DNA of 64,000 bases from Acetobacter garciniae (GTDB lineage Bacteria; Pseudomonadota; Alphaproteobacteria; Acetobacterales; Acetobacteraceae): NCBI RefSeq assembly GCF_017377735.1, contig NZ_JAFVMH010000004.1, positions 124,001 to 188,000 on the forward strand, in the 5' to 3' direction. The position numbers and the translations under genes were made by a program. The notes below the pieces were generated by a model that saw only the letters and a program-made list of their open reading frames with translations, ran no database searches and had not been told where the DNA came from. How positions within the stretch are numbered: position 1 is the stretch's first letter; the number at the start of each line of letters is the position of its first letter. This document shows positions 1-8,049 of the stretch, piece after piece.

Positions 1-1539
1 CCGCTGGCCATTTTCCTCGGCCAGGTTGCCGCGGCCCTGGCGGCTGGCAATACCGTGCTGGCCAAGCCGGCGGAAGAAACCCCGCTGATCGCCAGCGAAG
101 CCGTGCGTATCCTGCATGAAGCCGGCATTCCGGCCAATGCGGTGCAGATCGTGATCGGCGCGGGTGCCGTGGGGGCCGCCCTTGTGGGGGACAAGGCCGT
201 GCGCGGCGTGATGTTCACCGGCTCCACCGAGGTGGCGCGGCTGATCCAGGCGCAACTGGCCGGCCGCCTGAACCCCGATGGCCAGCCCGTACCGCTGATT
301 GCCGAAACAGGCGGACAGAACGCCCTGATCGTCGACAGTTCCGCCCTGGCCGAACAGGTGGTGGGGGATGTCCTGTCCTCCGCCTTCGACAGCGCGGGCC
401 AGCGCTGCTCGGCCCTGCGTGTCCTGTGCCTGCAGAATGACTGCGCCGATCGCGTGCTGACCATGCTCAAAGGGGCGATGGAAGAACTGGCCGTGGGCAA
501 CCCCACCCAGCTTGCCACCGATATCGGCCCGGTCATTACGGCAGAGGCGCAGTCGCTCATCAACGGTCATATCGACGCCTTGCGCAAGCAGGGCTACAGC
601 GTGCACCAGACCGCCATGCCCGAAGCCTGCGCGCAGGGCACCTTCGTGCCCCCGACCCTGATCGAGATCGGCGGCATTGCCGCCCTCAAGCGCGAGGTCT
701 TCGGCCCCGTGCTACATGTGGTCCGCTACGCACGCCAGGACCTGAACGCGCTGATGGACGCCATCAACGCCACGGGCTACGCCCTGACCTTTGGCGTTCA
801 TTCCCGTATTGACGAGACCATCAACGCCGTGACGGCGCGTTCGCATGCGGGCAATATCTACGTCAATCGCAACCTTGTCGGTGCGGTCGTGGGTGTGCAG
901 CCTTTCGGCGGGCATGACCTTTCGGGCACCGGCCCCAAGGCGGGCGGCCCGCTTTATTTACGCCGCCTGCTTTCCGCCTGCCCTGCGCTGTCAGCCCCGC
1001 TGGCGGCCCCGCTGCCCACGCTGGTGCACCGCTACCGGATCTGGTTGCAGACCACGCAGCCGGACCTGAAGCTGGACACCGCGACCAGCCCGCTGGGGGT
1101 GAGCCTGACACTGCCCGGCCCGGTGGGTGAGGACAATGTCTACAGCCTGACCCCGCGCGGAACCGTCCTGTGCGCCGGCCCCACGCCCGAAGCGCTCTAC
1201 CGCCAGATCGATACCGCGCTGGCAACGGGCAATGCGGTCAAGGCGCCTGCGGCACTGCTGCGCACCCTGCCCCCCTTGCCGGTGGATCTGGCTGCTCTCA
1301 TCAGCGCCTTTAACGAGGGCGACAGAATCGACACCGCCATCATGGATGCCAGCGCATCGGAGCAGGAGCGACTGGAACTGGGCGAACGCCTGGCGACACG
1401 CCCGGGGCAGATCGTCAGCCTGAACGTCTCGCGCCCCGATGGCAGCTACGCGCTGGAATGGCTGGTGCTCGAACGGGCTTGCAGCACCAACACCACGGCT
1501 GCGGGCGGTAACGCGGCCCTTATGGCCACGCAGTCCTGA
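1..1539 (+). CDS. putA: Bifunctional proline dehydrogenase / L-glutamate gamma-semialdehyde dehydrogenase PutA, C-terminal part (5' end outside window)
   Basis: The reading frame is open from base 1, so only the last 512 residues are present. They hold the aldehyde-dehydrogenase half of PutA, which oxidises glutamate semialdehyde to glutamate with NAD+. Visible ALDH landmarks are KPAEETPL, the MFTGSTEVA nucleotide-binding turn, the general-base region IAETGGQNA, and the nucleophile in SAGQRCSA (Cys codon at 406). About 200 residues follow the ALDH core, matching the extended C-terminal domain of long PutA proteins. A hairpin terminator follows at 1613-1650. The glutamate dehydrogenase at 5230 could process the product, although a TonB receptor gene lies between. 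The family call is secure; the N-terminal proline dehydrogenase domain cannot be seen. Confidence 0.93.
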   Translation, partial: PLAIFLGQVAAALAAGNTVLAKPAEETPLIASEAVRILHEAGIPANAVQIVIGAGAVGAALVGDKAVRGVMFTGSTEVARLIQAQLAGRLNPDGQPVPLIAETGGQNALIVDSSALAEQVVGDVLSSAFDSAGQRCSALRVLCLQNDCADRVLTMLKGAMEELAVGNPTQLATDIGPVITAEAQSLINGHIDALRKQGYSVHQTAMPEACAQGTFVPPTLIEIGGIAALKREVFGPVLHVVRYARQDLNALMDAINATGYALTFGVHSRIDETINAVTARSHAGNIYVNRNLVGAVVGVQPFGGHDLSGTGPKAGGPLYLRRLLSACPALSAPLAAPLPTLVHRYRIWLQTTQPDLKLDTATSPLGVSLTLPGPVGEDNVYSLTPRGTVLCAGPTPEALYRQIDTALATGNAVKAPAALLRTLPPLPVDLAALISAFNEGDRIDTAIMDASASEQERLELGERLATRPGQIVSLNVSRPDGSYALEWLVLERACSTNTTAAGGNAALMATQS

Positions 1540-1612
1540 ACGGCCATACCGCGGGATCGGTTCGATTGTGAAACATCCCGACGCTGTCCGGTCTTTACCG
1601 GAATAAAAGAAC

Positions 1613-1650
1613 AGCGCTCCCTGGAGACTCCGCTCCGGGGAGCGCTTTGT
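1613..1650 (+). terminator. Hairpin terminator after putA
   Basis: AGCGCTCC at 1613-1620 pairs with GGAGCGCT at 1639-1646, and a short T-rich stretch follows. It sits 73 bases after the putA stop. The T-run is weak, so termination strength is uncertain. Confidence 0.5.
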
Positions 1651-1895
1651 GGACCGCGCCACCCTGCGCACCAGCCCTTTTTTTTATCATTCCGTACGGC
1701 CGTGGCGGGCGCAAAAGGCCCGCGCGCGTGCGGTTTATCCATACCATTTCGGAATCGTTATGGAAAAATAAGGGTTTTTCAAAATTTTCCCTTGTGGACT
1801 CGGGCCAGATCGGCCAAAAACACTCCACACAAAGCGGCCTGCGCCTTCCGGGCGCGTTTCCCTGTGGGGAATAGGCACCATTCATCCAAAAAAAC

Positions 1896-1928
1896 TGTTG
1901 CAATAAAGCAACATCGCGCAGCGCGATG
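1896..1928. promoter_or_regulatory. Two adjacent hairpins upstream of TonB receptor 1
   Basis: TGTTGC (1896-1901) and GCAACA (1908-1913) form a 6-bp stem with an AATAAA loop. CATCGCG (1912-1918) and CGCGATG (1922-1928) form a 7-bp stem with a CAG loop. The two stems overlap by two bases, and a T-rich run begins about ten bases later. They may be a terminator blocking read-through into the receptor gene, or an operator; the sequence alone does not decide. Confidence 0.4.
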
Positions 1929-1951
1929 ACGTTTGTATTTTTTTGTTATTG

Positions 1952-1965
1952 CGACATGAGTGTCG
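1952..1965. promoter_or_regulatory. Inverted repeat CGACA-N4-TGTCG upstream of TonB receptor 1
   Basis: CGACA at 1952-1956 and TGTCG at 1961-1965 flank the spacer TGAG. The surrounding DNA is AT-rich and promoter-like. It is a possible operator for the receptor gene; no regulator can be assigned. Confidence 0.3.
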
Positions 1966-2074
1966 TATATTTGTTGTAGAAAACTCTTTTATAGCAATAT
2001 GTTATAGAAAATTTTTCGTAAAAAACATCTTTCGCTTCCGAACCAAATATGGCACATGCACCAAGCGTAACATA

Positions 2075-2082
2075 TTTGCAAA
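2075..2082. promoter_or_regulatory. TTTGCAAA palindrome, site 1
   Basis: This perfect 8-bp palindrome lies 219 bases before TonB receptor 1. Its flank, read on the minus strand, starts CAGATTTTTGCAAATA and resembles the site at 12981-12990 upstream of TonB receptor 2. It may be a shared regulator site. Confidence 0.35.
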
Positions 2083-2300
2083 AATCTGGACCGCCTATAT
2101 ACAGCGTTTCCAGGCGATAATGGACGATACAGCCGCAGGGCGGATCAGGTCGTTTCATTGCAAAAACTGTCCCGATTCATCGGGTCCGGTCCTGCGGGCC
2201 GGGCATCCGGTCGGTTGGGCAATGGAATATTTTTTGTCGGAGCCTGCATCTTTCCGTAATGGAATCGACGGCAGGCTCAACTTCGGAGCCATGAGAATAC

Positions 2301-4811
2301 ATGAAGCATGTGATCAAAAGAGGTGTTCTGGCGGCTGGCACTTCCGCGCTGGTCCTGACGGCGGTGACCGTGCCTGCAACCGGTCTTGCAGCCACCAAGT
2401 CCAAGGCCCGTTCCACACACGTATCTTCGGTCCACAGCAAGGCAGCAGCGTCTTCCAAGGCGTCTTCGGCACCGGCAGCACCCCGCCATGTCGCCCCCGC
2501 CGCCTTCACGTCCCATCGGACGGAAGAAGTCGGCGTTGTCGGCCACCCCTACCGCGCGCAGACGGTCAGCGTCAGCTCCGCCATGCTGCAGCGTTCGGTC
2601 CCCGGCACGAACCCCATGAAGGTGCTGGGCCAGCTTCCCGGTGTCATGTTCCAGTCCGGTGACCCGCAGGGCCTGGATACCTATTCGGCCCAGATCATGA
2701 TGCATGGTTTCCAGCAGCAGGAAATCGGCATGACGCTCGATGGCATGCCGCTGGGTGAAATGACCTACCGCAACTATAACGGCACGAACCCCCTGCAGGC
2801 GATTTCATCCGAAAACGTGGCCAGCATGGACGTGTCGCGTTCCGCCGGTGCGGAAACGGTTGCCGCGACCAACAACCTTGGTGGCTCGATCGAATACATC
2901 TCGTCCGATCCGAAGGACAAGATGGGCGGACAGATCAACCAGATGTTCGGCAGCAACTCGACCTTTCACACCTTCATCCGGTTTGATTCGGGCAAGCTGA
3001 ATTCGTCGGGCACGAAATTCTATGTTTCGTACATGCGCAACGACAACCAGATGTGGAAGGGCTCGGGCGAGCAGTTCCTGCAGCAGGTCAACGCCAAGTT
3101 CGTCCAGCCGATCGGTGAGCGCAGCAAGATCAGCGCCTTCTTCGACTGGAGCGACCTGCACCAGGACGTGTACAACGACTATTCCTTCGACATGCTGAAC
3201 AAGCTCGGTGGCAGCAGCCAGGCCAACTACTACAATGGCAAGCTTTCCGGCTACGAGACGGCCTATAACGCGGCACTGGCCGCGCAGAACAAGGGTGGCA
3301 GCTACCCGACGGGTATCGCCGGGCTGACCGATCCGGCTGACGCCGCCTATTATTCGGGTGGGCAGAACAGCGTGGACGTCCTGGGCGGCCTGAAGGCCGA
3401 CCTGCAACTGACAGACCATGTGAAGTGGACCACCACGGTTTACGGCCATGACCAGCAGAACCAGACCACCTGGGTCACGCCGTACTATGGTTCGCCCAAC
3501 GGTTCGCCCATGAGCGACCTGGTGAAGGAACCCGAAATTCGTCGTTTCGGTATCCTGTCCGCCGTGCACTACAACATCAAGCATAACGAACTGGCCGGTG
3601 GTGTGTGGTATGAAAACAACCACTACAACTCCCCCATGAACGCCTATGCGGAACCGGCTCTGGTCAACGGCGTGCTCAGCAGCCCGCTGGTAAACGACCT
3701 GAACCATTTTTCCAATCCGTTTGCGCAGATCTTCAACCAGACGTACAACACCAACACCTTCACGGCGTTCGTCAACGATACGTTCCACCCGGTGCGTAAC
3801 CTTGACCTGCATTTCGGCTTCAAGTCGGTGCTAAGCACGACCCGCGTGGGCAATGGCTATCTGAACCAGGATTATTACGCCTCGACCACGAACGGCGTGA
3901 CCACCTATCCTGGCCCGATCACCAGCGGTGTGGGCATGACGGTTGCAAAGCCTTTCCTGCCGCATATCGGCATTGCCTACCGCTTCCTGCCCGGGCATGA
4001 AATCTTCATCGACATTTCCGAGAACGTGCACACCTACGCACAGTCGGGCTACAAGCTGTCGACCTCGCCCATGGCTTACACCCAGAGCGCTTATGATGCG
4101 GGCCATTACCGCCCCGAAACGGCGTGGACCTATGCCATCGGCTACCGGTTCAACAACCGCCTGATTTCGGCCAGCGCGTATGCCTATCGCACCAACTTCA
4201 ACAACCGCCTGCAGCAGGTCTCGACCGGTTCGATCATCAACCCCACCGCCTCTGTCGCGAATGTGGGTGGCGTGACCATGAACGGCGTCGATGCCGGGCT
4301 GACCCTGCGCCCGATCCGTGGCCTGGAACTGACGAACAGCATCAGCTACAACCACGCTGTTTACGATCAGAACGTGCAGAACGGCGTGAATTCGGACGGC
4401 AGCCCCGCCATGATCGCCATGAAGGGCCAGCAGGTGGTGAACTACCCGCGCCTGATGTACAAGGCCCGCCTGTCCTACACCTGGCATAACGCCACGGCCT
4501 GGATCGACGGTTCCTACATGAGTGCGCGTAACTTCAGCTATGTGGGTGACGTCAAGGCACCGGGCTACTGGCTGGCCAACCTGGGTGCGGACTACAAGAT
4601 GGGCAACATGGGCCAGTATATCCATGGCGCCGATTTCGTGCAGAACCTGGTGTTTTCCTTCACCGTCGCCAACCTGACGAATGCGGGCTACATCTCCACC
4701 ATGGGCGAAGGCGGCAACCCGCTGAGCATCTCCCAGGGGGCGCTGAGCTACAACTCCTTCATGATTGGTGCACCGCGCCAGTATTTCGGCTCCGTCCGCG
4801 CCGAATTCTAA
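2301..4811 (+). CDS. TonB-dependent outer-membrane receptor 1 (836 aa)
   Basis: This is an energised outer-membrane receptor for uptake of a siderophore or other scarce nutrient; the ligand is unknown. Residues 1-30 form a signal peptide (Lys-rich start, hydrophobic core, cleavage near GLAATK). An Ala/Ser/Lys/His-rich linker of about 40 residues follows, then a TonB-box-like EEVGVVGH, a plug domain (about 85-210, with NNLGGSIEY) and a beta-barrel that ends in the outer-membrane signature VRAEF. The start has GGAG at 2285-2288. It is a close paralogue of the gene at 13423 in the same orientation. The gene is monocistronic, with a strong terminator at 4900. Family membership is clear; the substrate is not. 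Confidence 0.95.
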   Translation: MKHVIKRGVLAAGTSALVLTAVTVPATGLAATKSKARSTHVSSVHSKAAASSKASSAPAAPRHVAPAAFTSHRTEEVGVVGHPYRAQTVSVSSAMLQRSVPGTNPMKVLGQLPGVMFQSGDPQGLDTYSAQIMMHGFQQQEIGMTLDGMPLGEMTYRNYNGTNPLQAISSENVASMDVSRSAGAETVAATNNLGGSIEYISSDPKDKMGGQINQMFGSNSTFHTFIRFDSGKLNSSGTKFYVSYMRNDNQMWKGSGEQFLQQVNAKFVQPIGERSKISAFFDWSDLHQDVYNDYSFDMLNKLGGSSQANYYNGKLSGYETAYNAALAAQNKGGSYPTGIAGLTDPADAAYYSGGQNSVDVLGGLKADLQLTDHVKWTTTVYGHDQQNQTTWVTPYYGSPNGSPMSDLVKEPEIRRFGILSAVHYNIKHNELAGGVWYENNHYNSPMNAYAEPALVNGVLSSPLVNDLNHFSNPFAQIFNQTYNTNTFTAFVNDTFHPVRNLDLHFGFKSVLSTTRVGNGYLNQDYYASTTNGVTTYPGPITSGVGMTVAKPFLPHIGIAYRFLPGHEIFIDISENVHTYAQSGYKLSTSPMAYTQSAYDAGHYRPETAWTYAIGYRFNNRLISASAYAYRTNFNNRLQQVSTGSIINPTASVANVGGVTMNGVDAGLTLRPIRGLELTNSISYNHAVYDQNVQNGVNSDGSPAMIAMKGQQVVNYPRLMYKARLSYTWHNATAWIDGSYMSARNFSYVGDVKAPGYWLANLGADYKMGNMGQYIHGADFVQNLVFSFTVANLTNAGYISTMGEGGNPLSISQGALSYNSFMIGAPRQYFGSVRAEF

Positions 4812-5229
4812 GCGGACAGATGCGTGGTCTCCGCCCTGTCCCCCGGGCCCTTGCGGTTCGTGGGCTGGCGGCTACCACGCAGTACCGGCCTATGCCGCGC
4901 GGGGTCCTTCGGGGCCCCGTTTTTTATTCATCTCCCTGCAACGGCACACAGCCCCCCTACGCCCGGGCCCTGCATACGGGAGCAATCACCAATACTTCCA
5001 GACCAGCGGCTGCCTTGCCCGAACCGGGCTGCGGCATGGGTGAACACCACACGCCTGCCCGCCATAGCCGCACCGGCCGTGTTTTCGGTAACAAACCGAT
5101 CACTTCTCAAAAGATCTGTACCCATCCCATTGACCATTGCCCCTTGAACCGGCACTGGCCATTGGGGATATTATTGACATACGGCGGCAGTTTTTCCTTC
5201 CGATGCAGCCGTTACAAAGGATTTTTCGC
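4812..5229. other. Intergenic region before glutamate dehydrogenase
   Basis: Apart from the terminator at 4900-4926, no gene or strong repeat was seen in these 418 bases. Overlapping small ORFs lack ribosome binding sites and recognisable sequence. The last 60 bases should carry the promoter of the gene at 5230; a TTGACA occurs at 5174-5179 but no good -10 follows. Confidence 0.5.
4900..4926 (+). terminator. Rho-independent terminator of TonB receptor 1
   Basis: An 8-bp stem (4900-4907 with 4912-4919) closes a TTCG tetraloop and runs directly into six T residues. Confidence 0.85.
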
Positions 5230-6489
5230 ATGAGCGTTTATTCCGGCCCCGTGTTCGACATGGCACGGCAGCAGTTTGACGGCATTGCCGACTATCTTGA
5301 TATCGACATCAAATATCGCGACCGGCTGTTCCTGCCCAAGCGCGCCATTGCGGTGACCTGCCCGATCCACCGCGACGATGGCAGCGTAGCCGTGTTCCAG
5401 GGCTACCGCGTGCAGCATCATCTGAGTTGCGGGCCGACAAAGGGCGGCACACGCTTCGCCGCCTCCGTGGATATGGGCGAGGTCGCGGCCCTGGCGGTAT
5501 GGATGAGCTGGAAATGCGCGCTGACCGGCCTGCCCTATGGCGGCGGCAAAGGCGGCATCGCGGTGGACACCACCACCCTTTCCCCGCGTGAGCTTGAAGC
5601 CCTGTCGCGGCGCTACATGCAGGAAATGATCCCCTTTGTCGGGCCCGATGTGGATGTGATGGCCCCCGATGTCGGCACCAACGAGCAGGTCATGGCGTGG
5701 TTCATGGACACGTATTCCGTCCATCATGGCCATGCCGTGCCCCAGATCGTGACCGGCAAGCCCCTTGCCGCCGGTGGCACGGCTGGCCGGCGTGAAGCCA
5801 CGGGCCGCGGCGTTGTCCACCTGATCGGGCGGGCGGCGCAGGAAATTTCCATGCCCCTGGCGGGTGCCACGGCCATCGTGCAGGGGTTTGGCAATGTGGG
5901 CTCGGTCGCAGCACTTGAACTGGCGCGGCGTGGCGTGCGCATTGTCGGTGTCAGCGATCATTCCGCCTGTTACTACGACCCCGCAGGCCTGCCGGTGGAA
6001 GCGCTGGATGCCCATGTGCGTGAACATCGCTGCCTTGCGGGCTTTGCCACCCAATGCAGCATTGACCCGCGCGAATTACTGGTGCAGCCCTGCGACATTC
6101 TGGTGCCCGCCGCCCTTGAACGCGTGATCGATGCCGACACGGCCGCCAGGCTGCAATGCCGTATCTTGGCCGAAGGGGCCAATGGCCCCACCACCCCGGA
6201 TGCGGACCGTGTCCTGCGCGAACGCGGGAACGACGTGTTCGTCATTCCCGATATCCTGTGCAATTCGGGTGGCGTTGTGGTCAGCTATTTCGAATGGGTG
6301 CAGGGTATCCAGAAGATTTTCTGGGAAGAGGATGAAGTCAACAAGCGGCTTCTGGTCATTCTGGACCGCGCGTTCGATCAGGTCATTGCCCGCGCGCGCC
6401 GTGACAAGGTTGGCCATCGCACGGCAGCCCTTGCCATTGGCGTGGACCGCGTCCTGCAAACCAAGATGGCGCGCGGCCTTTTCCCCTGA
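5230..6489 (+). CDS. Glu/Leu/Phe/Val dehydrogenase family, probably glutamate dehydrogenase (419 aa)
   Basis: It interconverts glutamate and 2-oxoglutarate plus ammonia using NAD(P). The N-terminal domain contains the substrate-lysine segment GPTKGGTRF, then the catalytic-lysine region MSWKCALTGLPYGGGKGG. The C-terminal Rossmann domain has the glycine motif QGFGNVGSVAA and a late CNSGGVVVSYFEW. The length of 419 residues is normal for the hexameric class. The ATG at 5230 is preferred over an upstream ATG in the same frame because AAGGA lies 9 bases before it and the protein then begins as in the family. With PutA upstream it would complete proline-to-2-oxoglutarate breakdown. Leucine or phenylalanine dehydrogenase activity is less likely but cannot be excluded. 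Confidence 0.92.
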   Translation: MSVYSGPVFDMARQQFDGIADYLDIDIKYRDRLFLPKRAIAVTCPIHRDDGSVAVFQGYRVQHHLSCGPTKGGTRFAASVDMGEVAALAVWMSWKCALTGLPYGGGKGGIAVDTTTLSPRELEALSRRYMQEMIPFVGPDVDVMAPDVGTNEQVMAWFMDTYSVHHGHAVPQIVTGKPLAAGGTAGRREATGRGVVHLIGRAAQEISMPLAGATAIVQGFGNVGSVAALELARRGVRIVGVSDHSACYYDPAGLPVEALDAHVREHRCLAGFATQCSIDPRELLVQPCDILVPAALERVIDADTAARLQCRILAEGANGPTTPDADRVLRERGNDVFVIPDILCNSGGVVVSYFEWVQGIQKIFWEEDEVNKRLLVILDRAFDQVIARARRDKVGHRTAALAIGVDRVLQTKMARGLFP

Positions 6490-6497
6490 GCCTGTCC

Positions 6498-6532
6498 GGG
6501 CACCCGCCATCAGACTGCATGCGCGGGTGCCC
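6498..6532 (+). terminator. Stem-loop after glutamate dehydrogenase
   Basis: GGGCACCCGC at 6498-6507 pairs perfectly with GCGGGTGCCC at 6523-6532 across a 15-base loop, starting 9 bases after the stop codon. There is no T-run directly behind it. It could protect the mRNA end or assist termination with the stem at 6588-6615. Confidence 0.45.
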
Positions 6533-6587
6533 CGTCCTTCGGGGTGCTCCCCTTTGCGTACTTCCTTGGGGCGCTTGGGGCTATCGC

Positions 6588-6615
6588 CGGGGCACCTCCC
6601 TGGAGCTCCGTTTTT
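6588..6615 (+). terminator. Second possible terminator after glutamate dehydrogenase
   Basis: CGGGGC and GCTCCG form a 6-bp stem (one G-T pair) followed by five T residues. The internal loop is imperfect, so this is tentative. Confidence 0.35.
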
Positions 6616-6708
6616 GCCCTGCGTGGTTTGCCAATAGGCGCGCATGCGACGTATCCTTGCTGCCCGGGCCATTCCCCCTGTCCCGGACATGGGAGCATGG
6701 AGTCCACA

Positions 6709-7371
6709 ATGAGCGAAACCAGCAGACGCGGATCGTCCGATGTCTGGCTTACGGCAGCCTATGAAGCCTTGCTTGAAAACGGGGTGGACGCCGTCAAGAT
6801 CCAGCCGCTGGCCAAAAGCTTGGGCCTGTCGCGCACCAGCTTCTACTGGTTCTTTGCAGACCGCGAAGAACTCCTGGCAGCCCTTGTCTCGCTCTGGCGC
6901 CAGAAAAATACCGGCGGCGTTCTCAAACAGGCGGAAGCCTACGCCGAAACCATTGTCGAGGCCGTGCTGAATGTCTTTGACTGCTGGCTGAACAGGGATT
7001 TGTTCGACTCCCCGTTCGAATTCGCAATGCGAAGCTGGTCCTTGCAGTCGGCCGAGATCCTGGCGGAAGTGCAACGGGCCGATCAGTTGCGCATTACCGC
7101 CCTGACACAGATGTTCCGCCGCTTCGGCTATACGGAGACGGCGTCCGATGTACATGCGCGCGCCATATACCTGGTGCAGATCGGTTATATCTCGATGCAG
7201 ACGCGCGAAGACGGTCCAAGCCGCATGGAACGCATCAAGGATTATGTGAGCATTTTCACCGGCCACACACCCCAGCCCCGCGACCTGGACCGGTTTTTCG
7301 CCCGCCACCGCCACGCCTGCCAGGCCGCACCCACGACAGCGGCCCGGGAACCGAGCGCCGCTGCCCCGTAG
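6709..7371 (+). CDS. TetR/AcrR family transcriptional regulator (220 aa)
   Basis: The N-terminal helix-turn-helix is clear: AAYEALLENGVDAVKIQPLA is followed by LGLSRTSFYWFFADREELLAAL, the typical TetR recognition helix and the YW-F turn. The rest is the variable ligand-binding domain. ATG 6709 is chosen because GGAG at 6699-6702 sits 6 bases upstream; ATG 6697 lacks a usable spacing. It is convergent with the GlcG-like gene and so near the gluconate-dehydrogenase-type operon, but it is not divergent from any gene it would obviously control. The ligand is unknown. Confidence 0.9.
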   Translation: MSETSRRGSSDVWLTAAYEALLENGVDAVKIQPLAKSLGLSRTSFYWFFADREELLAALVSLWRQKNTGGVLKQAEAYAETIVEAVLNVFDCWLNRDLFDSPFEFAMRSWSLQSAEILAEVQRADQLRITALTQMFRRFGYTETASDVHARAIYLVQIGYISMQTREDGPSRMERIKDYVSIFTGHTPQPRDLDRFFARHRHACQAAPTTAAREPSAAAP

Positions 7372-7442
7372 CGAACGGCGTTGTGGCAAAGCAAAGGCGG
7401 AGCACGCCCGCCCCGCAGGGCTGGCGGTCCAGCCCCTATGCT

Positions 7443-7982
7443 TTATTTTATAGCGGCCAGTCCGGCCTGGGCGATGTCCTCATCATGGTCGGGTGTATCA
7501 ACCGAAACACCAATCCCCCCCACCAACTGGCCGTTGATGATAATGGGCTCCCCCCCTTTGAGCATGACAAAGCCCGGCGCCGTTGCAAGGGCTGGCCGCG
7601 GACCGGCAATGGCTGTTTCCAGTGTTGCGGTGGAGCGGCGGAACATGACGGCGGAGCGGGCTTTTTCCGGCGCCAGGCGCGAACTTGCGCGCATGAAGGC
7701 GTTATCCATCCGGATCTGCAAAATCACCTCGCCCGCGTCATCGACAATGGCTATGACGCCTGTCGCGGGAATGGTCCTGGCTTTCTGGATGGCGGCATCG
7801 GCAATTTTCTGCGCCAGTGCAAAAGGCAGCACCGGCCGCGCTGGCAGTTCGACGGGTGCCGCCCGAACGGATGTCAGCGAAACAGCCGGGGCCATGACAG
7901 CCATGGCCAGCAGTGCCGCAAGGCCTGCGCGCACGGCGCGGCCTTGCACGCGTACGGACCCATCTGAACGGTGTTGAGACAT
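7443..7982 (-). CDS. Secreted GlcG/HbpS family protein (179 aa)
   Basis: The protein belongs to the GlcG/HbpS fold (DUF336), small alpha/beta proteins that include heme-binding HbpS and proteins of unknown role in glycolate and diol utilisation operons. Residues 1-42 form a signal peptide (a basic stretch, a hydrophobic run from AGLAALLAMAVMAPAVS, then a cleavage site near VRAAP), so it is periplasmic. Family features are ATGVIAIVDDAGEVI and the closing GGIGVSVDTPDHDEDIAQAG. AAAGGAT stands 7 bases before the ATG. It lies downstream of the cytochrome c gene with a terminator between, so it may be transcribed separately. A periplasmic partner role for the dehydrogenase is only inferred. Confidence 0.88.
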   Translation of the reverse strand: MSQHRSDGSVRVQGRAVRAGLAALLAMAVMAPAVSLTSVRAAPVELPARPVLPFALAQKIADAAIQKARTIPATGVIAIVDDAGEVILQIRMDNAFMRASSRLAPEKARSAVMFRRSTATLETAIAGPRPALATAPGFVMLKGGEPIIINGQLVGGIGVSVDTPDHDEDIAQAGLAAIK

Positions 7983-8000
7983 TGTACTATCCTTTTATAT

Positions 8001-8040
8001 GCAGAAAAGAGCGGGCCGGTGGCGTGACACACCAGCCCGC
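8001..8040 (-). terminator. Terminator of the three-subunit dehydrogenase operon
   Basis: Read leftward, GCGGGCTGGTG pairs with CACCGGCCCGC (one G-T pair) and runs into TCTTTTC. It starts about 10 bases beyond the cytochrome c stop codon. Confidence 0.75.
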
Positions 8041-8049
8041 CTCAGGCTT

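Larger units (their letters stand above)
1540..2300. other. Intergenic region between putA and TonB receptor 1
   Basis: This 761-base AT-rich stretch has no convincing gene. It holds the putA terminator, two adjacent hairpins (1896-1928), a CGACA/TGTCG inverted repeat (1952-1965) and a TTTGCAAA palindrome (2075-2082). Most of it is probably the promoter and leader of the receptor gene at 2301. Confidence 0.6.

Noticed and set aside
2805..3812. Long minus-strand ORF (335 aa) opposite TonB receptor 1
   Set aside because: It is antisense to a clear gene, has no recognisable motif, and a similar antisense frame recurs opposite receptor 2, as expected from codon bias.
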